Below the pieces are notes generated by a model. That model saw only the letters and a program-made list of their open reading frames with translations. It ran no database searches and was not told the DNA's origin. The position numbers and the translations under genes are program-made. Shown here one piece after another: positions 1-7,265 of a DNA stretch of 64,000 nt (positions are counted from its first letter, which is position 1; every line of letters starts with the position of its first letter). This DNA is from Paenibacillus sp. 37 (GTDB lineage: Bacteria; Bacillota; Bacilli; Paenibacillales; Paenibacillaceae), in contig NZ_CP043762.1 of the NCBI RefSeq assembly GCF_008386395.1, positions 479,321-543,320 of the forward strand, in the 5' to 3' direction.

Positions 1-93
1 TTAGCCGCACAGAAATTACAATCTGAAGGCTTTACAGCTTATCGTATGGAAGAGGGTTTGAATGAATGGCAGGAACATTTTCATTTACATTAG
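1..93 (+). CDS. C-terminal end of a rhodanese-domain protein (partial)
   Basis: The window opens inside an open frame that ends with TAG at 91-93. The 30 visible residues (..GFTAYRMEEGLNEW..) match the C-terminal part of the ArsR-rhodanese protein encoded at 4474-5157 (GFRAYRIEEGVHEW). This is therefore probably the end of a paralogous ArsR-rhodanese or single-domain rhodanese. The catalytic loop lies outside the window, so activity cannot be judged. A strong bidirectional hairpin follows at 136-180. Confidence 0.65.
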   Translation, partial: LAAQKLQSEGFTAYRMEEGLNEWQEHFHLH

Positions 94-135
94 GCTGACT
101 TCTGGAGCACAAGAAGTACAATATTTTTCAAATCT

Positions 136-180
136 AAAAAAGACTTCAAGGCCCATTTACTAGGCTTTGAAGTCTTTTTT
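136..180. terminator. Bidirectional rho-independent terminator
   Basis: Arms at 136-152 and 163-179 (AAGACTTCAAGGCC pairing with GGCTTTGAAGTCTT) flank a 10-nt loop, with A and T runs on the two sides. It separates the converging rhodanese gene (+) and the GH4 gene (-) and can serve both. Confidence 0.85.
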
Positions 181-222
181 AATTTAAAGAAAATCTAATT
201 ATTCAATATACTATTGAACCGC

Positions 223-1563
223 TTATACATGAAGGGACTCTTCCCGGTAAAACTGCGGCAAGTATTCTTTATGAGCCTCGAGTAATTCATCCAACAAAGC
301 CTTAGCGGAATCACCACTTTGGACAAGTGGATTGGACGTAAATGCTTGGAGTGCCGTTGCATAGCTTCCTGTAACCGCAGCTTCAATCGTTAATTCCTCC
401 ATGGACTTCATTAGCTGTAATAATCCTCGTTGTGCGGGAGGAAAAGAACCGAAATGAATAGGCTCAGCACCATGGGAAGTAATCACACTGGTGATTTCAA
501 TGGCACTTTCCACTGGCAGGTCATTAATCGCTCCATTATTGCGTGTACTTACAACCATCTGGGTGCCTTTGTTGTTATAAATGGAGTTAATAATCTCACA
601 GGCAGCATCACTATAATAAGCTCCACCTCGTTTTCCAAGTTCTTCTGGCTTATGATCCAATCCTGGGTCTTTGTAAAGTTCGAACAGACTTTCTTCTAAG
701 CGTTTCACTACTTGTCCGCGAGTTCCTTCTCCCTTCGCTTCTGCAAGTTCTTCTTGGATCATCGCATCAGTCATGTAATAGTAACGATGATAAGGACATG
801 GGAGCATTTCTAATTGTACAATTTGTTCATGAAGGAATCTCATGTTTTTAATGTTTTCAACGATTTTCTCTGATTTTGCTTCAGGACCATACAGTTTATC
901 GATCGCTTGACGGGTAAGATCTTGGCCATTGTTTCCATAAATCTTGTGCCAGTGTAAATGATTAATCCCCGCAAATTTGAAAAATAATTCATCTTCATTC
1001 TTTTCAAGTACTGCGGATTCATTTTTCACAGCCACAATGGGTACATTACACAATCCAATAACCTTCTCCCACATTCCGTAACGAAGAACTGCTTCCGTAA
1101 CCATGCCTGCTGGATTCGTGAAGTTAATCAGCCATGCATTTGGACAAAGCACTTTCATATCCTCAACGATATCTAGAATAACTGGAATGGTTCGAAATGC
1201 TTTTAGCATTCCCCCTGCCCCATTCGTTTCTTGACCAATTAGTCCGTATTTAATGGGTATCGTCTCATCTTTGATCCGTGCATCCATATGTCCTACTCGC
1301 AGTTGAGTGGTCACAAAATCTGCATCTCTCAAAGCTTCCTGTCGATCAAGTGTCAAATGGACTTCACAATCAATACCCGCAGCTTTTACCATCCGTTGAG
1401 CCATGGCACCAACAATCTCAAGTTTTTCTCTGCCTGCTTCAATGTCGACCAACCATAGCTCAGTTATCGGAAGTTCATGATATCGTTTGATAAATCCTTC
1501 CACCAATTCCGGTGTATAACTTGAACCTCCACCGATAGTTACAATCTTCAACCTTTTTTTCAT
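223..1563 (-). CDS. licH: 6-phospho-beta-glucosidase, glycoside hydrolase family 4
   Basis: 446 aa, usual length for GH4 enzymes of the LicH/CelF type. These cytosolic enzymes use NAD+ and a divalent metal to hydrolyse phosphorylated beta-glucosides delivered by a PTS. The N-terminus has the Rossmann motif IGGGSSYTPELV (about 9-21). The metal-binding cysteine is C172 in GLCNVP and H202 lies in NHLHW, both typical of the phospho-beta-glucosidase branch. Start ATG is preceded by GAGGAGG. Upstream lies a 16-bp palindrome (1614-1629) followed by a ruined LacI gene, so the original regulator has probably been lost. No PTS gene is adjacent; the nearest beta-glucoside PTS in the window is at 46159-48069. 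The exact substrate (cellobiose-P, lichenan oligomers or aryl-glucoside-P) is not decided by sequence. Confidence 0.9.
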   Translation of the reverse strand: MKKRLKIVTIGGGSSYTPELVEGFIKRYHELPITELWLVDIEAGREKLEIVGAMAQRMVKAAGIDCEVHLTLDRQEALRDADFVTTQLRVGHMDARIKDETIPIKYGLIGQETNGAGGMLKAFRTIPVILDIVEDMKVLCPNAWLINFTNPAGMVTEAVLRYGMWEKVIGLCNVPIVAVKNESAVLEKNEDELFFKFAGINHLHWHKIYGNNGQDLTRQAIDKLYGPEAKSEKIVENIKNMRFLHEQIVQLEMLPCPYHRYYYMTDAMIQEELAEAKGEGTRGQVVKRLEESLFELYKDPGLDHKPEELGKRGGAYYSDAACEIINSIYNNKGTQMVVSTRNNGAINDLPVESAIEITSVITSHGAEPIHFGSFPPAQRGLLQLMKSMEELTIEAAVTGSYATALQAFTSNPLVQSGDSAKALLDELLEAHKEYLPQFYREESLHV

Positions 1564-1613
1564 ATAGAGTTCCTCCTCATGACTAAATTATTACTGTATT
1601 TGTACTGTAATTT

Positions 1614-1629
1614 ATGTAATGCATTACAT
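1614..1629. promoter_or_regulatory. Palindromic operator, LacI-family style
   Basis: ATGTAATGCATTACAT is a perfect 16-bp palindrome about 50 bp upstream of the GH4 start and about 95 bp before the LacI relic. Size and symmetry fit a LacI-family operator. It lacks the central CG of a CcpA cre site. Binding by the ancestor of the adjacent regulator is inferred. Confidence 0.55.
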
Positions 1630-1723
1630 GTCAAGCATAAAAAATAGGCTTCAAATGTCGTCCTTTTCTACTTTGTGGTAGCTTAGAAAACGTGATATGC
1701 ATTCTCAGAAGAGATGGTTAGAG

Positions 1724-2517
1724 GTGCCTAATATTCAAGATGTTGCTATTTATCTGGAGTATCTACAGCAACTGTGTCGAGAGTAATTAACAACCGTGGC
1801 TATGTAAGTGACTTAAATAAACGAAAAGTTTTAGGAATTATTGAGGAGCTTGATTATGTCCCCAATGTTAATGCTATTTCTCTAAAAAAAAGTTGAAACT
1901 CATTAGATTGGAATAATAACCGCCTCTTTTACTCCCATTATTATTAATTTTGTTCGTGCATTCACTTTAATTGCCGAGAAGAACGGTTTCAACATCACTC
2001 TATTTATCACGAATGGAGATGCCAAAAAGGAAGCAATTAGATGCTATTGTATGTATGATACGATCCAATGAATGGGATGTTATTGAATCCTATACCAGGT
2101 ATGGTCCCATTGTGACTTGGCAGCGTCTTCAGAATGATCTCCATCTGTCTTTATGGATCAATTCCATGCCTACTGGACAGGTCTTGAGCATCTTCATTCC
2201 AAAGGTTATCAAAAAATACTTAGTGTATATTCCATGTCCAAAGGATTAAATACAGAGGTACGCATTCGTGCCCATTCGGAATTTATAAAAAAGCACAAAC
2301 TCAGGACGTATCCCTTTCTCATTTCGAAGATAAAACTGTTGTTAGAGATGGTGAGGAGATAGCTGAGTGGTGGGTATTACAGGAAAATACACCTGATGCT
2401 ATTTTTTGTGCTAATGATGAAGTGGCAGCTGGTCTTATGACAGCTTTGCGCAGTTGGGTTTTTCCATTTTGGGAGAAAACGTCACTCGACATAACGTGTA
2501 TCTGTATTAAAGCTTAG
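1724..2517 (+). pseudogene. Decayed LacI-family transcriptional regulator
   Basis: A GTG at 1724 starts PNIQDVA, but the frame breaks near 1752. The helix-turn-helix continues in another frame as GVSTATVSRVINNRGYV and ends with the hinge (LDYVPNVNA). Further frames carry the sugar-binding core (IGIITASFTPIIINFVRAF, then VVRDGEEIAEWW and DAIFCANDEVAAGL). At least four frame changes and internal stops are needed, and the last about 60 residues are missing. The core resembles the two other LacI relics at 17395-17637 and 52219-52588. It is divergent from licH and was probably its repressor. Confidence 0.85.
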
Positions 2518-2538
2518 GATCTATTTTAACTTATAAGA

Positions 2539-2571
2539 AAAACCACTTGTTCAACTTGAACAAGTGGTTTT
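2539..2571. terminator. Perfect 16-bp hairpin terminator
   Basis: AAAACCACTTGTTCAA (2539-2554) and its exact complement (2556-2571) are separated by a single base, with A and T runs at the ends. It lies between the converging LacI relic and the alcohol dehydrogenase relic and could terminate both. Confidence 0.85.
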
Positions 2572-2641
2572 ACTCAAACATTGCAATTTTTCTGCTAATC
2601 GTGCGATCTCTACTGGAGATTACACGTTTATTCAAAAATAT

Positions 2642-3587
2642 TCAGTACAGCACGGAAATGAGGGATGGTGACTTCATTTTATCATAAGCTTCGCTAGCAC
2701 GATCTAATGGATATGACTCAATCATAGGACGAGTATCCGTCAATACACTGAAATTAATCGTCGCTTGAATTTCTTCCGCTCCCCCTGTTAACGTGCCTTT
2801 GACTGTGCCAGGTCCCTTCATAAAGTCCATTGCTGATAATTCTAATGAATAAGAGGAAGTTGTCACAATGATAAGCTCGCCGTCTTGACCCAACCCGTTG
2901 ATCAAAGAGGAAACAGCCTTTGCGTTAGGTGCAGTTGCTAGGTAAACTTTGTTACCGTCTAATCCTTGCAATGCCTCAGATGGATCTTCTTCGGCCGAAT
3001 CAATGTAGTGATGAGCTCCTAGTTCCCGTGCAAGAGCTTCTTTATTATTTCCTCGTGAAATAGCCAAGGTGAGGAATCCTGCTTTGCTTTCAAACTGAAC
3101 GGCCAGATGTCCTAGCCCACCAATTCCCTGAATTGCTACCAGATCACCAGGACGAGCTTTACAATTTTTGATGGCACTAAAGGTTGTTTTACCAGCACAC
3201 ATTAGTGAAGCAGCTTCCATCACCGAAATTTCATTTGGGATACTAGACAAACTGTCTACATATGCAATCATGTACTCCGCATATCCACCGTCCATCGTTA
3301 ATCCGGTAAACTGGCTATGTCCCGCATGCCATCCAATGCCAACATGTTCACCAATATTCTATTTTGATGCGCTTGCTCCAAGCTTATCAACAATTCCTAT
3401 CACTTCATGTCCAAGGATACGAGGATAGGCTGACGCCGCACCACCCATCGCCATCAAGTCTCCATTGCATACGCCGCAAGCATCAATCGGAGTACACTTG
3501 CCCTTCTGCAGGTTGCGGAACTGGTACTTCAACTAACTAAATTTTTTCTTCTGCAGCTGGAATATGCATGGCTTTCATCTTCTCCAT
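2642..3587 (-). pseudogene. Zinc-type alcohol dehydrogenase, disrupted
   Basis: The last 217 codons (2642-3295) form an open frame from MDGGYAEYM through a Rossmann fold (GIGGLGHLAVQF) to the end. Upstream, rejoining frames gives MKAMHIPAAEEK, then an in-frame TAG, then LVEVPVPQP, the catalytic-zinc region DACGVCNGD and GHEVIG, showing the true start near 3587. There is a nonsense codon, at least two frameshifts, and a deletion of the cysteine-rich structural-zinc lobe that normally follows GWHAGH. The product would be NADP/NAD-dependent, but the gene is clearly inactive. A thioredoxin-like gene follows on the same strand. Confidence 0.85.
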
Positions 3588-3685
3588 AAATATACCCCAA
3601 AAGTTTAGAATGATGGGACTTTTAATAGTATAGTACAAAAAGAATAATTAATTGAATAATATACATCCTTTGTTTTTTTCTTATT

Positions 3686-4015
3686 TTATATAGCGTTATA
3701 AACCTCATCTAATCTTGCTTTTAATTGCTCAAATTGGACAAACCGACCGTCACGAAGATACTCCCTTTGGTCATAGAACAAGATAATCGTGGGGACAGTA
3801 AAAGTTAACAATTTGCCAGCCACTGCTTCTACTTGACTAGCATCGATATGAGCAAGCTTTATTTCTGGATAATGGTTAAGCAATTCTTTCAGTTTGGGAT
3901 AAATTGCATGACATACGCTACAATTATCTTGAGACACATATAGCATACTTAGTCGATTATTCTGAATAAACGTATCTATTTCATTCACTGAAGTTATTTC
4001 TTGGACATGTGTCAT
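3686..4015 (-). CDS. Thioredoxin-like protein with CSVC motif
   Basis: 109 aa, the size of one thioredoxin domain. The active-site motif CSVC follows the first beta strand (LYVSQDNCSVCHAIYPKL), and the cis-proline loop is visible as TVPTIILF. The usual tryptophan before the first cysteine is replaced by Asn, as in the YdfQ/YdbP-like branch rather than true TrxA. Cytosolic, no signal peptide. It ends a same-strand set with the rhodanese-like (4037-4477) and ArsR-rhodanese (4474-5157) genes, with a 21-bp gap to the former, so it probably reduces or relays sulfur from the rhodanese proteins. The physiological partner is inferred only. Confidence 0.8.
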   Translation of the reverse strand: MTHVQEITSVNEIDTFIQNNRLSMLYVSQDNCSVCHAIYPKLKELLNHYPEIKLAHIDASQVEAVAGKLLTFTVPTIILFYDQREYLRDGRFVQFEQLKARLDEVYNAI

Positions 4016-4036
4016 AAAATCACGCCTTACTGTATG

Positions 4037-4477
4037 TTATTCGGAACATATATGGGTACTGCTCCAATCATATTCATTACAAAATTGTTCTGAATTTCTC
4101 TGCTGACTTTGACTCCATTCAATGAATTGAGTTATCGTGCCTACCAATAAATACAAATCATAAAATTCCTGTTTTCGTAAAATACGTATAGCTTTTATTC
4201 CTTTAAAGTAGTTATTGGTCAGAATAATTACGCTATCTTCGGGCGTCAAATTTTCTTTTCTCCAAACATAAGGCAATCGTCCTATAGAGATATTAATGGA
4301 ATTTGGAATGTGCTCTTTTTCAAAATCAGAACTATCTCTTATGTCGAGGCATTTAGTATGATCAGGCACCAAGATTAGGTTTGATTTTAAAGATAAAACC
4401 GTTACGTTACGTATGAAGCGGATATATTTATATATCCAGTACATCAGTATAAGAACGATTATAAGGACATATATCAT
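4037..4477 (-). CDS. Membrane-anchored rhodanese-like protein lacking the active cysteine
   Basis: 146 aa from the ATG at 4477, which overlaps the stop of the upstream ArsR-rhodanese gene as ATGA, a classic coupling signal; this is preferred to an ATG 42 bp upstream. Residues 1-20 are a hydrophobic anchor (MIYVLIIVLILMYW). A rhodanese fold follows (CLDIRDSSDFEKEHIPNSINI). At the place where the persulfide-bearing cysteine loop should be, the sequence reads IILTNNYFKG with no cysteine. It is therefore expected not to transfer sulfur and may be structural or regulatory. Co-transcribed with the ArsR-rhodanese gene and the thioredoxin-like gene. Confidence 0.75.
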   Translation of the reverse strand: MIYVLIIVLILMYWIYKYIRFIRNVTVLSLKSNLILVPDHTKCLDIRDSSDFEKEHIPNSINISIGRLPYVWRKENLTPEDSVIILTNNYFKGIKAIRILRKQEFYDLYLLVGTITQFIEWSQSQQRNSEQFCNEYDWSSTHICSE

Positions 4478-5157
4478 ATGGTTGCCTTGGCTGAAACCGG
4501 ACTTCCGTAAGCATTCCACTCGTGAACGCCTTCTTCTATTCGGTATGCTCTAAAACCCTGTTCTTGGATATAATTCACAGCTTGAGATGCAATAGAACAA
4601 AAAGGCCCTCGGCAATAGGCAGCAAGTTCTACATCTTTATTTAATGTTTGTAGAAATACTTCTAACTGTTCTAAGGGTACAGAAATAGCACCTGGAATGT
4701 GAGATGTTTCATACTCCTCAACGGGACGAAGATCTATGAGAACGAGGTTATCTTGCTTCATTCGAAGCATTAGGTCGTTTTTACTAATATTACGAACTCC
4801 TTCATATTGCTCTTCCAGTTCATCTTTAATCAGCTTGATGTCAGCGAGTCTGTCCTCGCATATATTCCACAATGAGGACAAGAATTGTGTTACAGATGAG
4901 TCACTGATGTTATATATAACAAACGTACCCTTTTTGTGAAATTTAACGAGCTTAGCTTCCAGCAAAATCTGTAAGTGACGGGATACATTCGCCACGCTCA
5001 TACCTGTTTGAGTAGCTAAACTATCAACAGATTTCGGTCCGTTTGACAAGATATCCATAATCTCAAGTCTTTTGTCACTCGATAAACATTTCCCAATTCG
5101 AGCAAATTGTTGATATAAACGTTCTTTAATATCTGATTTAGCACATGTAACTTCCAT
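4474..5157 (-). CDS. ArsR-family HTH regulator fused to a rhodanese domain
   Basis: 227 aa. Residues 10-100 are an ArsR winged helix (SDKRLEIMDIL..SVDSLATQTGMSVANVSRHLQ). Residues 120-215 are a rhodanese domain with the DLRPVEEYETSHIPGAI motif and an active-site loop AAYCRGPFCS, whose first cysteine would carry the persulfide. This architecture is known for regulators that sense reactive sulfur or oxidised thiols and control thioredoxin/rhodanese genes. GAAAGGAG precedes the ATG. It is followed with ATGA overlap by a membrane rhodanese-like gene, then a thioredoxin-like gene. A terminator isolates it from the upstream thioredoxin gene, so it should have its own promoter in 5158-5216. Autoregulation is inferred. 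Confidence 0.85.
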   Translation of the reverse strand: MEVTCAKSDIKERLYQQFARIGKCLSSDKRLEIMDILSNGPKSVDSLATQTGMSVANVSRHLQILLEAKLVKFHKKGTFVIYNISDSSVTQFLSSLWNICEDRLADIKLIKDELEEQYEGVRNISKNDLMLRMKQDNLVLIDLRPVEEYETSHIPGAISVPLEQLEVFLQTLNKDVELAAYCRGPFCSIASQAVNYIQEQGFRAYRIEEGVHEWNAYGSPVSAKATI

Positions 5158-5216
5158 TTTAAATACTCCTTTCTACGGTTTTGACTTTATCATTCTGTCA
5201 ATTCTTATGTTGAAAA

Positions 5217-5251
5217 GAACGACGGTTCAGATGAATCCTGATCCGTCGTTC
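5217..5251 (-). terminator. Terminator after the thioredoxin gene
   Basis: GAACGACGG (5217-5225) pairs perfectly with CCGTCGTTC (5243-5251). On the minus strand the second arm is followed by a short T-rich stretch. It separates the thioredoxin gene (5289-5612) from the ArsR-rhodanese operon. Confidence 0.75.
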
Positions 5252-5288
5252 TCTTCACATAGGTTAAAGAACAAGATTAACAATTTAC

Positions 5289-5612
5289 TTATTTTGAATT
5301 AAGCAATCCTTGAATTTTTTCTTTAAGAGCTTGTTTTTGATTCACACCAATCATGGTCTCAGCTAATTTGCCATCTTTAAATAAGAGAAGCGTTGGAATA
5401 CTTCTAACTCCGAATTGCTGTGCCAATTCGAGTTCCTCATCTACATTGACTTTGGCAATGGTTGCTTGCCCAGCCAAATCATCAGCTAGATCATTTACGA
5501 TTGGAAGTTGCACTTGACAAGGTGGACACCATGGTGCCCAGAAATCGACTAAAGTCACTCCCGTGTTAACGTTCGATTCAAAATTTTGTTTTGTTAATGA
5601 TACTGCTCCCAT
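5289..5612 (-). CDS. trxA: Thioredoxin with WCPPC active site
   Basis: 107 aa, full thioredoxin length. The fold elements are in order: FESNVNTGVTLVDFWAPW, active site CPPC (residues about 29-32), and cis-proline loop SIPTLLLFKDGK. The motif is WCPPC rather than the canonical WCGPC, which in this fold is expected to shift the redox potential. It is cytosolic and would reduce protein disulfides or persulfides. The start ATG follows a GAGGGG-type ribosome site. An inverted repeat lies just upstream (5643-5662), and the ArsR-rhodanese regulator is encoded next door, which suggests control by reactive sulfur. A housekeeping TrxA is likely elsewhere. Confidence 0.88.
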   Translation of the reverse strand: MGAVSLTKQNFESNVNTGVTLVDFWAPWCPPCQVQLPIVNDLADDLAGQATIAKVNVDEELELAQQFGVRSIPTLLLFKDGKLAETMIGVNQKQALKEKIQGLLNSK

Positions 5613-5642
5613 AATATAATCCCCTCACTTAATTTATCAATT

Positions 5643-5662
5643 ATTCAATCGATTAATTGAAT
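5643..5662. promoter_or_regulatory. Inverted repeat, candidate ArsR-rhodanese operator
   Basis: ATTCAAT (5643-5649) and ATTGAAT (5656-5662) form a 7-6-7 inverted repeat about 30-50 bp upstream of the thioredoxin start. AT-rich imperfect palindromes of this kind are typical ArsR-family sites. The same half-site (ATTGAATAAT) appears at 3652-3661 downstream of the operon. Confidence 0.45.
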
Positions 5663-5755
5663 TATACGTTTGAAGTTGAATTGTGTCAACTCTCTCGAAG
5701 TGGTATAAATGGAATCTCTCAACTCTGGACAAGGACAATCGTTAACCTAAATGCA

Positions 5756-5782
5756 AAAAAAGCCGCTACATTAGCGACTTTA
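5756..5782. repeat. Short hairpin repeat, copy 1 (AAGCCGCTA..TAGCGACTT)
   Basis: AAGCCGCTA-CAT-TAGCGACTT preceded by an A run. The CGCTA/TAGCG arms pair around a 3-nt loop. Near-identical copies with variable loops occur at 15896-15922, 24137-24158 and 43446-43468. It lies between trxA and the GNAT gene and could act as a weak terminator. Confidence 0.7.
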
Positions 5783-5907
5783 GATTAGAAATTTTCTTCA
5801 ATTATTGGTTACATTGATCGAACCAACGCGTATTAGGGCTTTCAGTTTAGTTTTTTGACCATTCGATACAAAGATAAAGTAGGTTTTACTACTTCGGATG
5901 TAATTTC

Positions 5908-6402
5908 TTAGCCCAGTTTGACGTATAGTTTGGCAGCGAGATGATTCTCTTTTTTGACTGTAAGGGAACTTAGGTTATACCCCTGTCTAATCGCCTGCTC
6001 TTCTGCATGTTGAATGAGTTGGGAGCCTATACCCATGCCTCTGCTTTCGGGCATAGCTGCAAGAGTTGCAATATGGTACTCCCCTTCGAATCCTTCCTTC
6101 AGTCCTAGTTTTCGGTATGAAAACAGTTGTTTCGCTGTAGATGAGCCCAATTGATCCAGAGTGGTATATGGTAAACACGTAATCATTCCGAGCGATTTGT
6201 CACCGATTTTTGCCTCATAGGTAAATTCATGACTAAATCGATTGTTCTTAGACTTCCATAGCATTCTGAATGTCGCATCAGTAATGCTTTGATTACTTGA
6301 CCCCACAATTGAATGTGCCATATCTCCAACTGCCATTAAATTGAGTTTTGCTCCAACAAGAGAATTTGGATCTGCCTGCGAGATTAAGATGTCTGTCTTC
6401 AT
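5908..6402 (-). CDS. GNAT-family N-acetyltransferase, C-terminally truncated by a stop codon
   Basis: 164 aa from the ATG at 6402, chosen because AGGAG precedes it at good spacing. The acetyl-CoA-binding motif A is clear (TLAAMPESRGMGIGSQLIQHAEEQA), followed by the typical end of the fold (NHLAAKLYVKLG). The frame then hits TAA at 5908-5910. Downstream, the same frame reads 21 more residues with the expected final strand (EITSEVVKPTLSLYRMVKKL) to a stop at 5842-5844. In the family G is followed by F or Y at this place. The gene is thus probably a recent nonsense mutant lacking its last beta strand. Substrate unknown; alone on its strand segment. Confidence 0.8.
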   Translation of the reverse strand: MKTDILISQADPNSLVGAKLNLMAVGDMAHSIVGSSNQSITDATFRMLWKSKNNRFSHEFTYEAKIGDKSLGMITCLPYTTLDQLGSSTAKQLFSYRKLGLKEGFEGEYHIATLAAMPESRGMGIGSQLIQHAEEQAIRQGYNLSSLTVKKENHLAAKLYVKLG

Positions 6403-6676
6403 GTTGATCAATACTCCTGTCCATTAAATTTGTAAATATCTTTAGATTACAATTTTTAAACGATCATCTTCCAATGATTGAGATACATCATTATAGCTTG
6501 AGCGTGAATTATATATGTATCAAATGACATTAATATCTATCAATAAATGGTATAACAATTCATAAATATGTATTTAGTTAAGTTACATTTACAATATATA
6601 GAATTAAATTATCATTATTGGTGACTTAGGAGTGGACTTTTTCTATTTTTCAATAATCTAAGAATATTTAAATAAA

Positions 6677-6721
6677 AATGGACCCTGTCGCTTCCAATAA
6701 AAAAAGCAAAAGGGTCCATTT
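6677..6721 (-). terminator. Terminator downstream of the MarR gene
   Basis: AAATGGACCCT (6677-6687) pairs perfectly with AGGGTCCATTT (6711-6721). The long loop contains an A run. It sits 9 bp after the MarR stop. The preceding 6412-6676 is AT-rich and holds nothing recognisable. Confidence 0.75.
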
Positions 6722-6729
6722 ATATTTGG

Positions 6730-7167
6730 CTATTTCAAAGTATTCTCTACCATACTATTCAACACATGTTTGAATGTCTCAAGATCGTCCTTGGATATTC
6801 CAGCAATTGTATCATTTTTAAACTTTTCGGCAATTGGCATTAAATCAAGGCAGATTTTCACGCCCTTATCAGAAAGTTCCAACTGCTTTACACGTTTATC
6901 AGCAGTTGCAGTGGAGCGGTATAACATTCCATCCAACTCCAGTTTTTGGAGCAAACGAACTACGCTCGGTTCTTTAATTGACATTTTTTCCGCTAGTTCG
7001 CGCTGGGTAATGGACTCATGAATATAGATATAATACATAGCGATCCACTGACTCCTGGTGATATGGTAGGCTCGAAACTCTTTTTCCAATGCTTCCGCGA
7101 AGAATTTCCCACTACGGTTTGTAACAAATGCAAGGCAATCCTCTAAATTAAACAATAGACACACCAA
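6730..7167 (-). CDS. MarR-family regulator with an OhrR-like N-terminal cysteine
   Basis: 145 aa with the MarR winged helix: SITQRELAEKMSIKEPSVVRLLQKLELDGML, then a wing containing DKRVKQLELSDKG. An N-terminal helix carries a cysteine in NLEDCLAFVTN, the position and context of the peroxide-sensing cysteine of OhrR-type MarR proteins. It lies at the end of a same-strand set with lipoyl-Lpd (7266-8948) and OsmC (9007-9447), a combination that supports organic peroxide sensing. The start is uncertain: the reported frame opens with TTG, and the region has no strong ribosome site. An inverted repeat at 7240-7265 may be its operator. Confidence 0.8.
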   Translation of the reverse strand: MVCLLFNLEDCLAFVTNRSGKFFAEALEKEFRAYHITRSQWIAMYYIYIHESITQRELAEKMSIKEPSVVRLLQKLELDGMLYRSTATADKRVKQLELSDKGVKICLDLMPIAEKFKNDTIAGISKDDLETFKHVLNSMVENTLK

Positions 7168-7239
7168 CCAATCCCAACAGTTTTATCGCCGTGTATTTTT
7201 CCACTATTCATTATATGATAGCAAACATTTCACCATATA

Positions 7240-7265
7240 GGAAATGAATACTTACATTCGTTTCC
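7240..7265. promoter_or_regulatory. Imperfect inverted repeat between lpd and marR
   Basis: GGAAATGAAT (7240-7249) and ATTCGTTTCC (7256-7265) pair at 9 of 10 positions with a 6-nt loop. It lies directly after the lpd stop and 70-100 bp before the MarR start. It could be a MarR operator or an mRNA hairpin; the sequence does not decide. Confidence 0.35.
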
